64,000 bases of DNA from Diabrotica undecimpunctata. Lineage: Eukaryota > Arthropoda > Insecta > Coleoptera > Chrysomelidae. The stretch lies in contig NC_092806.1 in the NCBI RefSeq assembly GCF_040954645.1, forward strand, positions 29,041,644-29,105,643, in the 5' to 3' direction. The position numbers and the translations under genes are program-made. Below the pieces are notes generated by a model that saw nothing but the letters and a program-made list of their open reading frames with translations, did not search any database and was not told the DNA's origin. Below, in pieces: positions 1-12,052 of this stretch; positions within the stretch are counted from its first letter, which is position 1, and every line of letters begins with the position of its first letter.

Positions 1-90
1 TATTTAAAGTGCATATTTTGGGCCCAGCATAATTTTGCAAATTTGCAATTTTTGCGAACTTTGGATTAAAAAATTATTATGCAAAAACAT

Positions 91-1232
91 GAACATTAGG
101 TAAACCTTCGTGCGTTGTTCATAGATTTTAAACAAGCGTATGATAAGATAAGAAGGAATAAAATGTATGAAGCACTGAGCTCCTTGGGCATACCCGCAAA
201 ATTGGTTAGGTTAGTCAGGATGACTCTGAATAGCACACGAAATCATGTAGTAGAGACAATAACAGAGATCTTAGACAAGGAGATCTGTTATTCACGGTGC
301 TTTTTAATTTGGCATTGGAAACAACCGGATCCATCTATAACAGTGAACATTAATGTCTGGCCTTCGCTGATGATTTTACTGTAACGAAAACAAGAAACGA
401 GTTAAGAAATGCTATAAAAATATTAGAAAAGGAGGCACAATATTTTGACCTAGAAATAAATCAGGAAAATTCAAAGTATATGATACTCGGAAATACTGAG
501 CAAATAGAAAAGGGGCAGTTTACTTTCTTATCTAATGATTAAAGGGAATATAATTTTGAGAGAGTGGTCCATTTTAGGTATCTGGGAGTTATTATAGAAG
601 AGAGAGGTCAGGAAGAATAGAAACTGAATGGCGGATTGACAAAAAGAAATAAAAAGATGGGAAGCCTAAGACCATTGATGAAATCCAAATATGTATCGAG
701 AAAAACAAAGTTAAGTATATATAAAATGGTAATATAGCCCACGGTGACGTATGCTAGTGAAGTATGGATATTGAAGAAGCAAATGTGGAGAAATTGAAAA
801 GATGGGAAAGAAAAATGCTGAGAGTTGTATATGGAGGCAAAAACACGGTGGTAGGTTGGGTGCGATTAACAAACAGGGAGCTACAAGAACTGTATAACGA
901 ACCAAGCATCAGTTGCTTCATAAAGGTACACAGAGTGGGATGGATTTGGCACGTCATAAAAATGGACAGGAAGAAGATGCCAAAGATGATCCTAAAAAAG
1001 GCTCAGTCACGAAAAGAAGGAAAGGACGGCCCAGACAAAGATGGTTTGATAGAATACAGGAAGATCTCAGAAAACAGGAAATTGTTGGATTGGAAGAAAG
1101 AGCAATAAACAGGGATGAATGGAGGAGAATAGTAAGTCAATTTAGTAGGCAAGGAGCATGATTGCTCAAGAAGCTACCCCACTTGATACAAATTTTGTAA
1201 TAATAAAAATAATAATAATAAATAATAAAAAT
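91..1232 (+). mobile_element. Non-LTR retrotransposon, 3' half, decayed (RTE-like)
   Basis: Remnant of a target-primed retrotransposon reverse transcriptase. The first readable block (from 115) has the RT palm motif FIDFKQAYDKIRR. The catalytic FADD box follows as LAFADDFTVT near 357-387, in a shifted frame. The thumb region (RYLGVIIEERGQ, about 575-605) and the thumb/C-terminal domain (ERKMLRVVYGG; GRPRQRWFDRI) continue to a stop at 1159-1161. At least three frameshifts and an in-frame stop separate the blocks, so it is not functional. The N-terminal endonuclease and RT fingers are absent, as expected for 5' truncation. The 3' end runs into a (TAA)n-rich tail at about 1199-1232, which marks the retrotransposition end. 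Clade is inferred from the C-terminal basic W-rich motif; only the RT assignment is firm. Confidence 0.85.
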
Positions 1233-1559
1233 ATTTATATAAATATTATATTAATTTTATTTTAGCCTTAGGCCTTTAAGGCTTGTTATGCTTTTGTAAA
1301 TAAATAAATAAAAGCATCTAGTTTATCTGTTGTCTAACTACGAATAAAAAGATATTTTTTTTAAGGTCTGTCATTATATTTTATTTTATTCTTCATTTAT
1401 TCATTTATTCTGTATAAGCGTGTTTGCGTATATATAATTTTTAGCATTGAGCTTTTTTCCGGGGATCGGTACTGAATTAAACCTTCGGGATTCGGTTATT
1501 TTGAGTAGAGATCAAAGCTTCTCGCACCTATATCAATTTCTTTGGGGCTCGTCTATGAG
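1233..1559. other. AT-rich non-coding stretch
   Basis: A/T-rich sequence with short AAATAAATAAA-type runs just after the retrotransposon tail. No protein similarity, RNA gene or repeat boundary was recognised. Confidence 0.4.
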
Positions 1560-1870
1560 CATCCAGTGTAAAAGAATGCGCCGTTGCCGTGAAAAGTCCG
1601 GACAGGCGCTTTTTCCCACCGAGCGACCCCGGGAGCTCCTTTTCCACACACCGTCAGTACGATGCCGGGGTGGTCCCGTGCGCCACGTCCATCGCCTGCT
1701 ACTCCTCCCGGAAAAACGCTTTCCCGAAATCCGCCGACACCATTTGGCCGTTGTCGAGCATGTAGCCGCGCCGCCGAAGGGAACACATCCATGGGAAAAT
1801 GATGATGGTCGACAAATTGTATCCTCATCAACCGTGGCGGAAAAAAAATCCACCGGACTACTGTGATCAA
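1560..1870 (-). pseudogene. GC-rich island with broken minus-strand reading frame
   Basis: This block is clearly more GC-rich than its surroundings and looks conserved or imported rather than random. On the minus strand one frame reads as plausible protein (RGYMLDNGQMVSADFG, then GKAFFREE) but meets TAG at 1701-1699, continues (QAMDVAHGTTPASY), meets TGA at 1656-1654, and goes on (CVEKELPGSLGGKKRLSG) to about 1550. The two stops are in the same frame, 15 codons apart. Other frames are open over the same block on both strands, which happens by chance in GC-rich sequence. I do not recognise the protein. It could be a decayed exon, a processed pseudogene or the GC-rich core of a repeat. Confidence 0.35.
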
Positions 1871-1899
1871 GCTTTCGATTGAAAGTAACACGAATACAC

Positions 1900-3131
1900 T
1901 GTGTTCATTTCATTTTCAAAAAATTTATCCACCCTCTTGTTTATAAAATCATTTTTTTTTTGGGAATACGTCGATTTTTGCAAAATTCCGTTGGTTTTCA
2001 TATTAATATTGCTTATTCTGTTTAACATTTGAAATTTTGATATTTTAACATTTGTTATTAGGAGCTAAGTGAAAAATTCGAAAAAAAAATATCTTATTAT
2101 TTTACAAATATCGCTGCTTGGCGTAAGTATTACTGTCTTATTTAAAAATACACACAAAACTAATTACAACGTAACTCAATGCCATTTTAGATGAATTGAT
2201 TTAGTAAAACGACTAACATTACTTTATAACAAATCTGTATTCACTGTTCTTCAAGTCCATATTAAATTTATATGTAATCCTTATTGTTAAAATAATATAT
2301 TGACGTCACTGTTTACTTTTCGAAATTATAGTTCATAGTATAGACGAGTGCTCTTTATTGTTTTAATATTTGTTTTTTATTTTATTTTTTGTCATCCTTT
2401 TACGTTAAGATTTTCGTTTTTCTTATATTTATTTGCTGCTGATTGGTAGCCGGCTGGTGTATTCTTTGCTTTGTTTTGAATTTAGTTATCATATTCTCAG
2501 AGATTCTATCTCCTACTATATCTTCAAATCGTATATATATGTACTTTGTATTTTGTCATTAACTTTTTTTAAATTAGTAAATAGAGTGTACATATTGTTC
2601 ACATATCTATATTATGCCTATATATTTTTTAATTAAGAGATATTTTTCAGTTATATTGTCTAGATCTTTTGTATATAAATTTGATAAAATCCAATCGAAT
2701 CATTATTTGACTGATATAAATAATCATTTTTCCACTTTAATCCCATAAGATCATTTGCACCCTTTCAGTAATAATTGTGGACCTGTTTCTCTTTGAACAT
2801 TTTCTTTATTGTGTTTTAAAAATGCTGTTTTTGTTTTGAATATAAAATATTTACCCCATATTAGTCTATTTTTTTTAGTACGAGTATTCTTTAAGTTCAT
2901 AAGAACTATGTATATGCTTGTTTTAACTTTCTTCATCTGTGCTCTAATATTTTACTTAAGTTAACAATTTATTAGTTTTATCTTTTAAACATCTATTATA
3001 TCAAATATTGTATTATTTTTTTCGCTATGGTCATCTTGACAGTTAATTTTCATTACTATAATATATAAATTACAATTAATTATAATTATAATTCATTAAT
3101 CATGATAATTTTTAATTTTATCACCCTTTTT
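1900..3131. other. AT-rich stretch with no recognised gene
   Basis: About 1.2 kb of strongly A/T-rich DNA with only short chance reading frames. No transposon termini, RNA gene or protein similarity was seen. Confidence 0.4.
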
Positions 3132-3132
3132 A

Positions 3133-3148
3133 TACATACACACACACG

Positions 3149-3222
<74 letters not shown>
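3133..3222. repeat. (CA)n(TA)n compound microsatellite
   Basis: A run of CA dinucleotides with one CG variant (about 3135-3160) passes directly into about 31 uninterrupted TA units (to 3222). It is a slippage-prone simple repeat. Confidence 0.95.
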
Positions 3223-3228
<6 letters not shown>

Positions 3229-3533
3229 ATATTCATTTATTTGTGCATTTCCCTGTCATTCGCTTTGTAAGTTAACTAAAGGGACTATATTCAGGGGCAT
3301 AAAAGGATTTTTTTGGAAGCTGTCTTTTCTATTAACCACTATACAAGCCCTCGGGACTTTGACAGATTTGCTGTACATATATAAGTTGTTCGCCAACATA
3401 CTATGGGTCCTGTATTTGTCCTTGGTATGCCTAGTACTCTTTTATCATAGCCACATTGAACTTCTGGTAAGTTCCGAGGAAATTGCCTTAATCTGCTGAA
3501 GATTCATCAATAGGATACGGATCGTTGACAGTT

Positions 3534-4110
3534 CTTCCTCTTCTTCTTCTTCCTTTTATGTAGACATGACTCTGTCTGTTTTTCAATGTGCCTCCAGTAA
3601 GTTGTCGTTCCATCGTTTTCGTGGGCTTCCTACTTATCGTCTTCCTATTGGGGAACCGTCTCTTGAGGTCTTTATATGATCGTTCCATTCTACTCTTCTA
3701 TTTCTAACCTAATTCTTGATCTTCTTGAAGTTTTTTCATCTCTGCTGTTTCTAACATCCTTTTTGTTATCTCTGTGTCAGGTCGTGTTTCTGCCCCGTAT
3801 GTCATTATTGGTCCGATGATCCTGTTTTGTAAATTCTGCCTTTCTTTCTCGATATTTTTATTTCTCCATATTGTTTCATTTGGGCAGCCTGCGGCTCTGA
3901 TTGGTGTATTCAGTTGATCTTCCACGTCAGTTTCGAGCTTTCCGTAGCTAGATAATGTGATACCTAGATATTTAAACTCCATCATCATTTATTAAATTTT
4001 CTGGTGGTTAAATTAAATTGGTGCAGGTTGAACAATAGAAGACTCGGGGTATCGCCCTGTCTTATCCCATTGCCAGCTTCAATAGGGTCGGTTAGTTCTT
4101 CTACTTTTAT
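3534..4110 (-). mobile_element. Non-LTR retrotransposon 3' fragment, (GAA)n-tail family
   Basis: Minus-strand RT remnant. From the high-coordinate end it reads the RT motif GIRQGDTPSLLLFNL (about 4065-4020), then jumps over the deleted FADD region to the thumb (FKYLGITLSSYGKLETD; ETIWRNKNIEKERQNLQ; GPIMTYGAETR, 3988-3704). The short C-terminal segment follows (KTMERQLTGG; KNRQSHVYIKGRRRR, 3688-3488). The coding end runs into a GAA-rich tail (CTTCTTCTTCTTCC on the plus strand, 3540-3556). The same protein blocks and tail occur at 49905-50352 and 61205-62212, so these are three copies of one family. Internal deletion and frameshifts make it non-functional. Confidence 0.8.
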
Positions 4111-4444
4111 CTTTGACAGTTAATCGGGGGAAAGGACAGAGTTCGCGACAGGGGTCACCTGGTTTGCTCGTTCCCTCTATATTTTTATTTGTGGATTTCT
4201 TTTAAAACGAGTCACTCACTTCTGAGTGTTCTACTAGATCATCTTTTTTTGTACTCATTCTATTTCCACAAGTTGGGAAGAAGTACTACCAGGAAGAAAC
4301 CAGCTTTTTGGGATATTGTTTGGGCAAATTCTCATTCATTTATGTTTTCTGGTCTGTTAGGCATCGTTGTTTATTAACTTCAAGGGGTACATTTTTTCAC
4401 TAGTTTAGTTAACAGTTCCATGTAAATTGTTGGTATTTTAATGA
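4111..4444. other. Unassigned spacer before pogo-like element
   Basis: About 330 bp between the non-LTR fragment and the TA target site of the next element. Nothing recognisable was found on either strand. Confidence 0.35.
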
Positions 4445-4446
4445 TA

Positions 4447-5795
<1,349 letters not shown>

Positions 5796-5939
5796 TACTA
5801 TCAAGCATGAGTTTATTAGAAAATACGTGGTTGGGTATAATCCATAATTATAATATAAACTCTTTTCGAAAACTGTTTAAGATGAGGAAAACAAAACTTT
5901 AAATAAAGAGTTTATTTTATAATTGTGGTCTGTGCCGTG

Positions 5940-6259
5940 CTGGCGTGTCTAAATTCCATTCAGCTGTAATTTACCTTGGAGTATTTCTTTTTTACAAACT
6001 TTTGCTAATATTTTTCTATTCCTATTAGAAACTGGTTTTGGACGACCCGTGCTTGTACTTTTTTATCCAAGATACTTGGTGTTTCCCTAGAATGCTTGAT
6101 AATTATATTCCACGCTGCAGTTTTAGCAATATTAAGTTCATCCGCCACTTTACAGATTGCTTTATTGCAGTAACAATTTGTAATCATAAACTCACTAATT
6201 TTTGAATTTGTAGCGATACCATTCACCATTTTATCGAAATAATACAATGATTTACTCAA
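5940..6259 (-). pseudogene. Possible Tc1/mariner transposase N-terminal HTH fragment
   Basis: An 84-aa minus-strand reading frame (6259-6005) contains KVADELNIAKTAAWNIIIKH, followed by SRETPSILDKK. This resembles the paired-type helix-turn-helix of Tc1-like transposases (a residue pattern like xVAxxLxISxxTVxxIIxxxxETGS). No catalytic domain follows, so at most it is an orphan N-terminal piece. The similarity is short, and chance resemblance cannot be excluded. Confidence 0.35.
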
Positions 6260-6529
6260 TTTGACAATAAATTAACCGTAGAATATAGTGACGTTTGTTG
6301 AAGTATGCGACTGCATTCTTTTGGTAGCCTACTGGTCTTATGTTGTTTGGTTTTTATCATTTAATTACTGTCCCATTATTTATATATACAAACTATACAC
6401 TCCCGAAGAAGCTGAAGCTGTTTTCACTTGAAGATCCTTTTTGTGTGGGGGATCATCCCCTTCTGTGTTTGGTTTTACAGTTTCTGGTGTGACTTCGCTT
6501 TTCACTGACAAACACTGTTTCACTGTTTT

Positions 6530-8600
6530 CTCCATTCTTCCATTCTGGTGGTATCCATTCCGTTATAACTCTTAACGGGTTGCTCGTTTCTCTTCTTATT
6601 ATACGTCTATACCATCAAATTTTTTGTGCTTTTATTGCTATAGCTATGTTATTTTGACCCATCCGTTCTTGTATTTTGTGATTCATCCATTGTCTTGCAA
6701 TCCTCTTCGTTTTCCCTCTTTGGTCCTAGTATTTTCCTGATAATCTTTCTCTCAAAATCTTTCAATTGCTCTTCTTCTCTTGCTGTTCATGTAAATGTAT
6801 CTGCAGTATATACTACTATTGGTCTTATGGTCATTTTCTACATTTTTAGTTTTGTGTTTCGGCCTATTTTCTTATCTCTAAACATTTTTTTTTATTTCTT
6901 TAAAACGCTGTATTTCCTGCTTAAATTTTTCTTCTGATATATACACTTTCATTTCTTCTGTTGACTAGTACTCGCAAATATTTGAATATTTCAATCTCTT
7001 CGAAACTGTGTGCATCTATTGTCAGTTCTGTCATTTCTGTCTTCTTTTTATTGCTTAAGTTCATGTATTTTGTTTTATTTTCATTTATTTCCAATCCTCT
7101 CAGTTTGGCTTCGTTTTCTATTTCGTAGAAAGTTTTCTTTAATGCTTTTTTATCTGTTGCTACCATGGCTATATCGTCTGCACATCCTATTATTTGTACT
7201 ACATTCTTGTTTATAGTTCCTACGTTTGACAGCTTTTTTATTATCTTGTCTAGTAATAGAATAAATAGTATAGTTGAGAGCGCATCTCCTTGTCTTATGT
7301 TTTCTCTATCACTTGTTGTAGCGTATGTATAGCGTTTATCGTGGATCTTGCTTTTCTAAAAACGTACTGGTAATCCTCTATGCATTGTTCTGTATATATT
7401 GTTAGTCTGTCTCTAATTATACCAGTGATTACTTTATATGTTACATTCAGTAATTTAATTTCTTGGTAGTTTTTGCATATTGTATGGTCTCCTTGTTTTG
7501 GGATTGTCACTATAATTCCCTTCTTTCATTTTTTTATTGGGGCATTATTTCTGTGCTCCATATATTCTGTATTAGTTCATAAATCTGTCTTTATAGTGCC
7601 TCCCCATCGTATTTTATAAGTTCTGCACACATTACGTCTCCTCCCGCTGTTTTTCCGTTTTTAAGTTTGCATATTTTCTCTTTCTCTTAGGCCAATTCTT
7701 CTTCTTTATCTTGTTCTGTGTTCGTTATTTCTCTTTCTTCTTCTCTATCCGTTCCTCTCTATCATTTTTCTGATTCTATAGCTATATTAGCTGTCCTTTT
7801 GACGTGACAACGTCTTAAATTAGGTTGTGGCTCGGAGTCATTCATGAAAAAGTGTAACGCCCGCTCACGTCTGTTACAGTGAGTCACCGAACGAGAGAGA
7901 GGCCCGCCGGACCGGCGAATGCCTTGCGTCTCTCTCCCACTCAAACATGATCGGTCCGCTGCGCGCGCAGCACTAGAGACTTAGGCGCGTTGAATCGGCG
8001 CGTGCTTCCGTGCTTGTGTCTCTGTCTTTCTCGAGCGTTCTTGGCGTTCAAGACACATTACAGCAGAAACACTTCCTTTCATTTCATATTTCTCCTATCA
8101 TCGTCCTATCCTCAACAAAATCACTCAAATAGAAATTAGTTAAGTTTTAGTTTACATGTACAATGTTTTAGTAAACAAAATATATTTCTATAGTTAAAAT
8201 GTGTGCAATTCTTATTTTTATTCAATTCCTTGTTCCTATTGTGCAATTTAATAATATTCATATCAATAAATATTCTACCGAGAAAAAGACGTTGTCACGT
8301 AAAATCTTCGCCCGTAAAACCGACTTTACAGGCAACCGATTTTTTTCGGCTACCTAGTTTTTAGTATTGGTACAATGGTTTTGAGTTGTGTCTCTTATTT
8401 TCTATTTCTATCTCGTTCATAACTTCTTGTACTTTTTAATATTTTTTTTCGATTTAAATAATTTCTTTGTCTTTTGCCTTTGATCTTTGTATTTTTCTCG
8501 TTCCTCTTCTTTGCTTGTGCTTAACCATTTCAATCTTGTTTTATTTCTTTCTTCCGCTGCTAATTTGCAGTCATCCTACCGTCCCACTATTTATTTGTCA
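6530..8600 (-). mobile_element. Non-LTR retrotransposon, decayed, split by a later TIR element
   Basis: On the minus strand the pieces run in order. First comes the linker between endonuclease and RT (AAEERNKTRLKWLSTSKEEE, about 8565-8490). Next, beyond an insertion at 7801-8300, are the RT fingers (ICKLKNGKTAGGD; IVTIPKQGDHTICKNYQEIK, 7690-7440) and the fingers/palm IEDYQYVFRKARSTINAIHT. These are followed by the QGDALSTILF box (7290-7260), a degenerate catalytic box IIGCADDIAMVA (about 7190-7150), the thumb (7166-6921) and a poorly preserved C-terminal part to about 6530. Many stops and frameshifts make it inactive. The catalytic box has Cys where Phe or Tyr is usual. The pieces on either side of 7801-8300 are colinear, so the insertion is younger. 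Confidence 0.82.
7801..8300. mobile_element. GC-rich TIR element (MITE-like) inserted in non-LTR copy
   Basis: The ends are inverted copies: ACGTGACAACGTCTT at 7802-7816 and AAGACGTTGTCACGT at 8286-8300. The left half of the interior (7850-8050) is markedly GC-rich, with CG-rich palindromic stretches (for example GCGCGCGC near 7962). The right half is A/T-rich. There is no credible transposase, so it would be non-autonomous. The surrounding non-LTR retrotransposon is colinear across it, which supports insertion. A clean target duplication was not found, so the true ends may extend some bases further (the sequence up to about 8370 may belong to it). Superfamily is undetermined. Confidence 0.65.
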
Positions 8601-9614
8601 TTAATTTTTACACATTTTTATGATCCTTATGACATAAATAGACGTTTTGTGATTATTTATCATTTAAAATATTTCTTATTTAGCATTATTATCATAATTG
8701 TTAAAAAATTAATATAAGTTAACAGTCAAACACCTGAATTTGGTTATATGTATATTTTAATTTGGCCCAAAATATAGTTTTTAGGGTTCATAATAATATT
8801 GAGTGATATACAGAATACATATTTTTTTTTCACGATTGGTATAATTGCAGGGCATTTTTGCGTAGTGTACCACATTTTGTAGTTTGTTATTTTGAATTTT
8901 TTGTTCTTATAATTTAACACATATTTTACTAACAATCTTGTTGTCAACTGTATTTTAAATAGTTTAAAATATTTTACAAAATTTTCAATGATAATACAAG
9001 AAATGGTCGGAGAAAAATGGACGTATTCACCAGATATTTTTAAAAGCGTATAGAAAGTATCAAAAATATTTTTATTTGATTATTTTTATGATCCTAATTA
9101 AAATTTAGATATCCTTTTGTAATATCAATCTTGATTTATGACTTTTTTGTATATTTAATTTTGTCCCTCGTCAGATTATTGTTTCGCCACTTATCCCAAC
9201 CATTTCCATTTTGACCGGGCTATGTTCATATCCATATATTTTTTTTCTATTTCTAACGGTTTCATTTCTGTTGTAATTTTAAAAATGTTTCGAATATTAT
9301 TGTATGCAATGATAATTGAGCTTTATTGAATTTTCGTGTGAATTCAACATCCAATGTCGTCGATCCCAATATACGGTTTAAAAATTCAAATTTTAGTTCA
9401 ATTAATTTTTAACCCAATCGAACATTTGATAATCCCGTTGACACACATTTGTATTTTTAGGTTCATATTTATTCTCTTTCTGAAACAACGATGATCATTT
9501 TGATTACTTATTAAAATTTTTCAATGTTTTTTCAAAAACACAAGTCTCTAGCTATATTATAGTACAATATCCCACTGCAGGGAAACTCCGTTCATAACGT
9601 AATTAATCCAATTA
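8601..9614. other. AT-rich stretch, nothing recognised
   Basis: About 1 kb of A/T-rich sequence. The short reading frames have biased composition without family motifs. No repeat boundary was detected. Confidence 0.4.
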
Positions 9615-9617
9615 TTA

Positions 9618-9920
9618 TTTTTACATACTTTTAAAATTAGGAGAATATATTGATAATAGGTTTGTCAGTCAAAAAGTGGCCGCAAATATTTTTAATTCAA
9701 TTAATAGTACTTACTTTTTTAACAAAAAATTTATTTCGTTCCTTTATTTATTTAATAAAATACGCTGCTCAGGACGTATATGCATATTTTTTTATATGCT
9801 AATTTTATCCTTTTCAAGCTAATTTTTTTTTAATATGATGATATAAGGTTACCTGAGAAAAAATGGTCGCAATTTAGGGTTACCAGCTGTTAAAAACGCG
9901 AGGAATCAAAGAAAAAGTTA
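9618..9920 (+). repeat. Left arm of an older inverted repeat
   Basis: This stretch is repeated in inverted orientation at about 12640-12915. Shared blocks include GGAGAATATATTGATAATAG, GCTCAGGACGTAT, AAAAAATGGTCGCAA and CAGCTGTTAAAAACGCGAGG. The arms differ by many substitutions and small indels. They flank the DD41D element symmetrically and look like the TIRs of an older element, or a foldback whose centre now holds the younger transposon. Confidence 0.75.
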
Positions 9921-9989
9921 AAGTTATCACGCAACGACATTGGTTTGGCAAGTGATAATATATGTAGAATATGTGTGTCTATTATTATA

Positions 9990-10406
9990 CAGGGTGAGTC
10001 ATGAGGAACTTTACATACTTCTACCATATGTAGAGTCCCTCAGGGAGCATATCATGTGGCCACTAAAAAATTTTAATTTTTGCATGATACAGTACACTAC
10101 TATCAAGCATTCGACTGGTATTAGCTAAACTAAAAAATTCCAGGACTGGCTTTGGAAAAATTAATTATGGGATTCGTATTAAATATTACACCCTGTATAT
10201 ATATTTTTTTAAATGCAATAAGTGATTTTCAAACTACATAAATAGTCAATGAAAACGACATATGCGACAATGTTGTCGCACTTTTATTAAATTTTTAGTG
10301 AACGATCAAATCTTACCAAAAATAGAACAACCATAATGAAGTATCAAATTATAAGGTAATTAATTTAAACAAATGTTATAAATTTCAAACATTTTAATTG
10401 AAATGA
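9990..10406 (+). repeat. Left long TIR of the DD41D element
   Basis: About 417 bp inverted with respect to 12053-12559. The outermost 80 bp (to the GTGGCCACTAAAAAA block) and the inner part (from TTTTAATTTTTGCATGATAC on) match almost base for base. One block of about 95 bp present in the right copy is absent here. Confidence 0.9.
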
Positions 10407-10557
10407 TAAACTGAGTCACTGCACAACAAAAAACAGTAACTACTAACAATAACGAAGAACAATTTAAAAAAAAAAACTAAAAATATGTACATAGTTATGA
10501 TAAACCCATAAATTAGAACTGGAAAAGATACAATAATGGTAAAAAAATAAAAATAAT

Positions 10558-11607
10558 TTAAAATAGATTTTCGAAATGGAACCCTGCAGCCTGTACACAT
10601 TTTTGTTGCCGAATTGTTAATTGACGTATTGAATTACGGATACTCTGGGGATCGTTTCTAATAGTATTACAACAATGTATAATTCTATCAATTAATTGTT
10701 CTCGGTTATTAATATTCACTGCGTAAACTAGTTGCTTCAATCGTCCCCAAATATGGTAATCAACGGGATTGAAATCAGGGGACCTTGAAGGCCACGAAAT
10801 AGGACCTGCACGTCCTATCCACCTGTTGCCATAAACATCATTGAGATGTTGTCTCACTGCCAGTAAAAAGTGTGGGGGTGCCCCATCATGCTGAAAATAC
10901 ATCCCTCGGATAGTAACGTTCGCGTTGGCAAGCAAATTCGGCAAAATATTTTGTAGAAAGTTCAAATAGACCTGCCCTGTTAAAGGACCATCAAAAAAGT
11001 AAGGACCTACTAATTGGTTATTTATGACACCAATCCACACGTTAACCAAAAACCTTAACTGAGAACGACGTTCTCGAATAGCATGGGGATTTTCTTCTGC
11101 CCACACATGTGAATTTCGTGAATTATTTATCCCGTCTCTGGTAAATTGGGCTTCATCTGTAAATAGTGTCCTGTATAGCGTTGGTCGATTATTGTTAATC
11201 CATCTACAAAATTCCAACCTATCGATCTTATCTCCAGCATGTAGTCGCTGAACCATTTGAATGTGATATGGGTATAGATTATTTTTTTGTAAGACTATAC
11301 TTACTTTTGATTGAGTAACATTGAGTTCTCGACTTAGTTGTCTAGTGCTTATTGTAGGATTCATAGTAACGGCGTCCATAATGTCATCTTCCTGCGCTTC
11401 ATCTACATGTCGCTCTGTTGTTCCACTAGGAAAAGTGCCATTTTCTCGCAAATAATTAAAAACTGACCCAAATGTTGGATGACTGGGAGTTCGACGATTA
11501 GGAAATCTCCTGCGATATTCTCTACTAGCAGCCCTACCATTCCCATTACAGAATCCATAAACAAATATTATGTCTGCATATTCTGTGGTCGAAAACTGAT
11601 GTGGCAT
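10558..11607 (-). CDS. Transposase, DD41D type with N-terminal HTH (DUF4817-like)
   Basis: A 349-aa cut-and-paste transposase. The N-terminus (residues 1-60, MPHQFSTTEYADII then YGFCNGNGRAASREYRRRFP) resembles the DUF4817 helix-turn-helix. A second HTH-like region covers about residues 72-112 (ISTRQLSRELNVTQSKVSIV). The catalytic core has Asp151 in LFTDEAQF, Asp241 in YFQHDGAPPH and Asp283 in DFNPVDYHIW. The last two are separated by exactly 41 residues, a DD41D triad, in contrast to the DD34E of Tc1 and DD34D of mariner. ATG at 11607-11605 is chosen because the family N-terminus starts there. The same frame is open for 56 hydrophobic residues upstream, but they do not fit the family. No frameshift or stop is present, so this is the only apparently complete transposase in the window. 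The DD41D spacing suggests relation to rosa/visitor-type elements; that placement is inferred. Confidence 0.93.
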   Translation of the reverse strand: MPHQFSTTEYADIIFVYGFCNGNGRAASREYRRRFPNRRTPSHPTFGSVFNYLRENGTFPSGTTERHVDEAQEDDIMDAVTMNPTISTRQLSRELNVTQSKVSIVLQKNNLYPYHIQMVQRLHAGDKIDRLEFCRWINNNRPTLYRTLFTDEAQFTRDGINNSRNSHVWAEENPHAIRERRSQLRFLVNVWIGVINNQLVGPYFFDGPLTGQVYLNFLQNILPNLLANANVTIRGMYFQHDGAPPHFLLAVRQHLNDVYGNRWIGRAGPISWPSRSPDFNPVDYHIWGRLKQLVYAVNINNREQLIDRIIHCCNTIRNDPQSIRNSIRQLTIRQQKCVQAAGFHFENLF

Positions 11608-12052
11608 TTTGAACGAAAGTAACAAAAGCTCTACCAAAACTAACACAATGTACTTAACGTAGATATGACAGAAGAAATATGTATTCTTGTACACATAAAT
11701 AACAATTGATAATGACAATAATGACAATGGGTATAAAATATCAAGAAACGTCAAACGGTCAACGCCAACCTTCATTTTAAACTTTTTTAGATTTATTTTT
11801 ATTTAGTACAGTTGATGCAATGTATTATTATTTGACATAAAATTTTAATCATTTACAATCAACAAAAACTAACACATACAAGAGGTTTGACTTTTTAATC
11901 AATTTAATTTATTATTTATCGAAAATAATGCCCCAATACGATCTATGAGTAAAAATTTAAAATTGAAAAACAATTGATTCTATCGTAGAGATAATACAAA
12001 GTGACAGTAAAGATGTTAATTTTCTACGTATTAGATTATGTTGTAGGAACTC

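Noticed and set aside
1447..1866. 139-aa plus-strand open frame over the GC-rich island
   Set aside because: Several frames on both strands are open here because stop codons are rare in GC-rich sequence; the minus frame is more protein-like although broken.
2433..2636. Hydrophobic 67-aa frame as a membrane protein
   Set aside because: Phe/Leu/Tyr/Ile-rich frames are expected by chance in T-rich DNA; no start context or homology.
7762..7944. 60-aa minus-strand frame
   Set aside because: It straddles the junction between a retrotransposon and the inserted GC-rich TIR element.
10600..11775. A longer 405-aa start for the intact transposase
   Set aside because: The extra 56 residues are hydrophobic and AT-rich-derived, and the family N-terminus begins at the Met at 11607.
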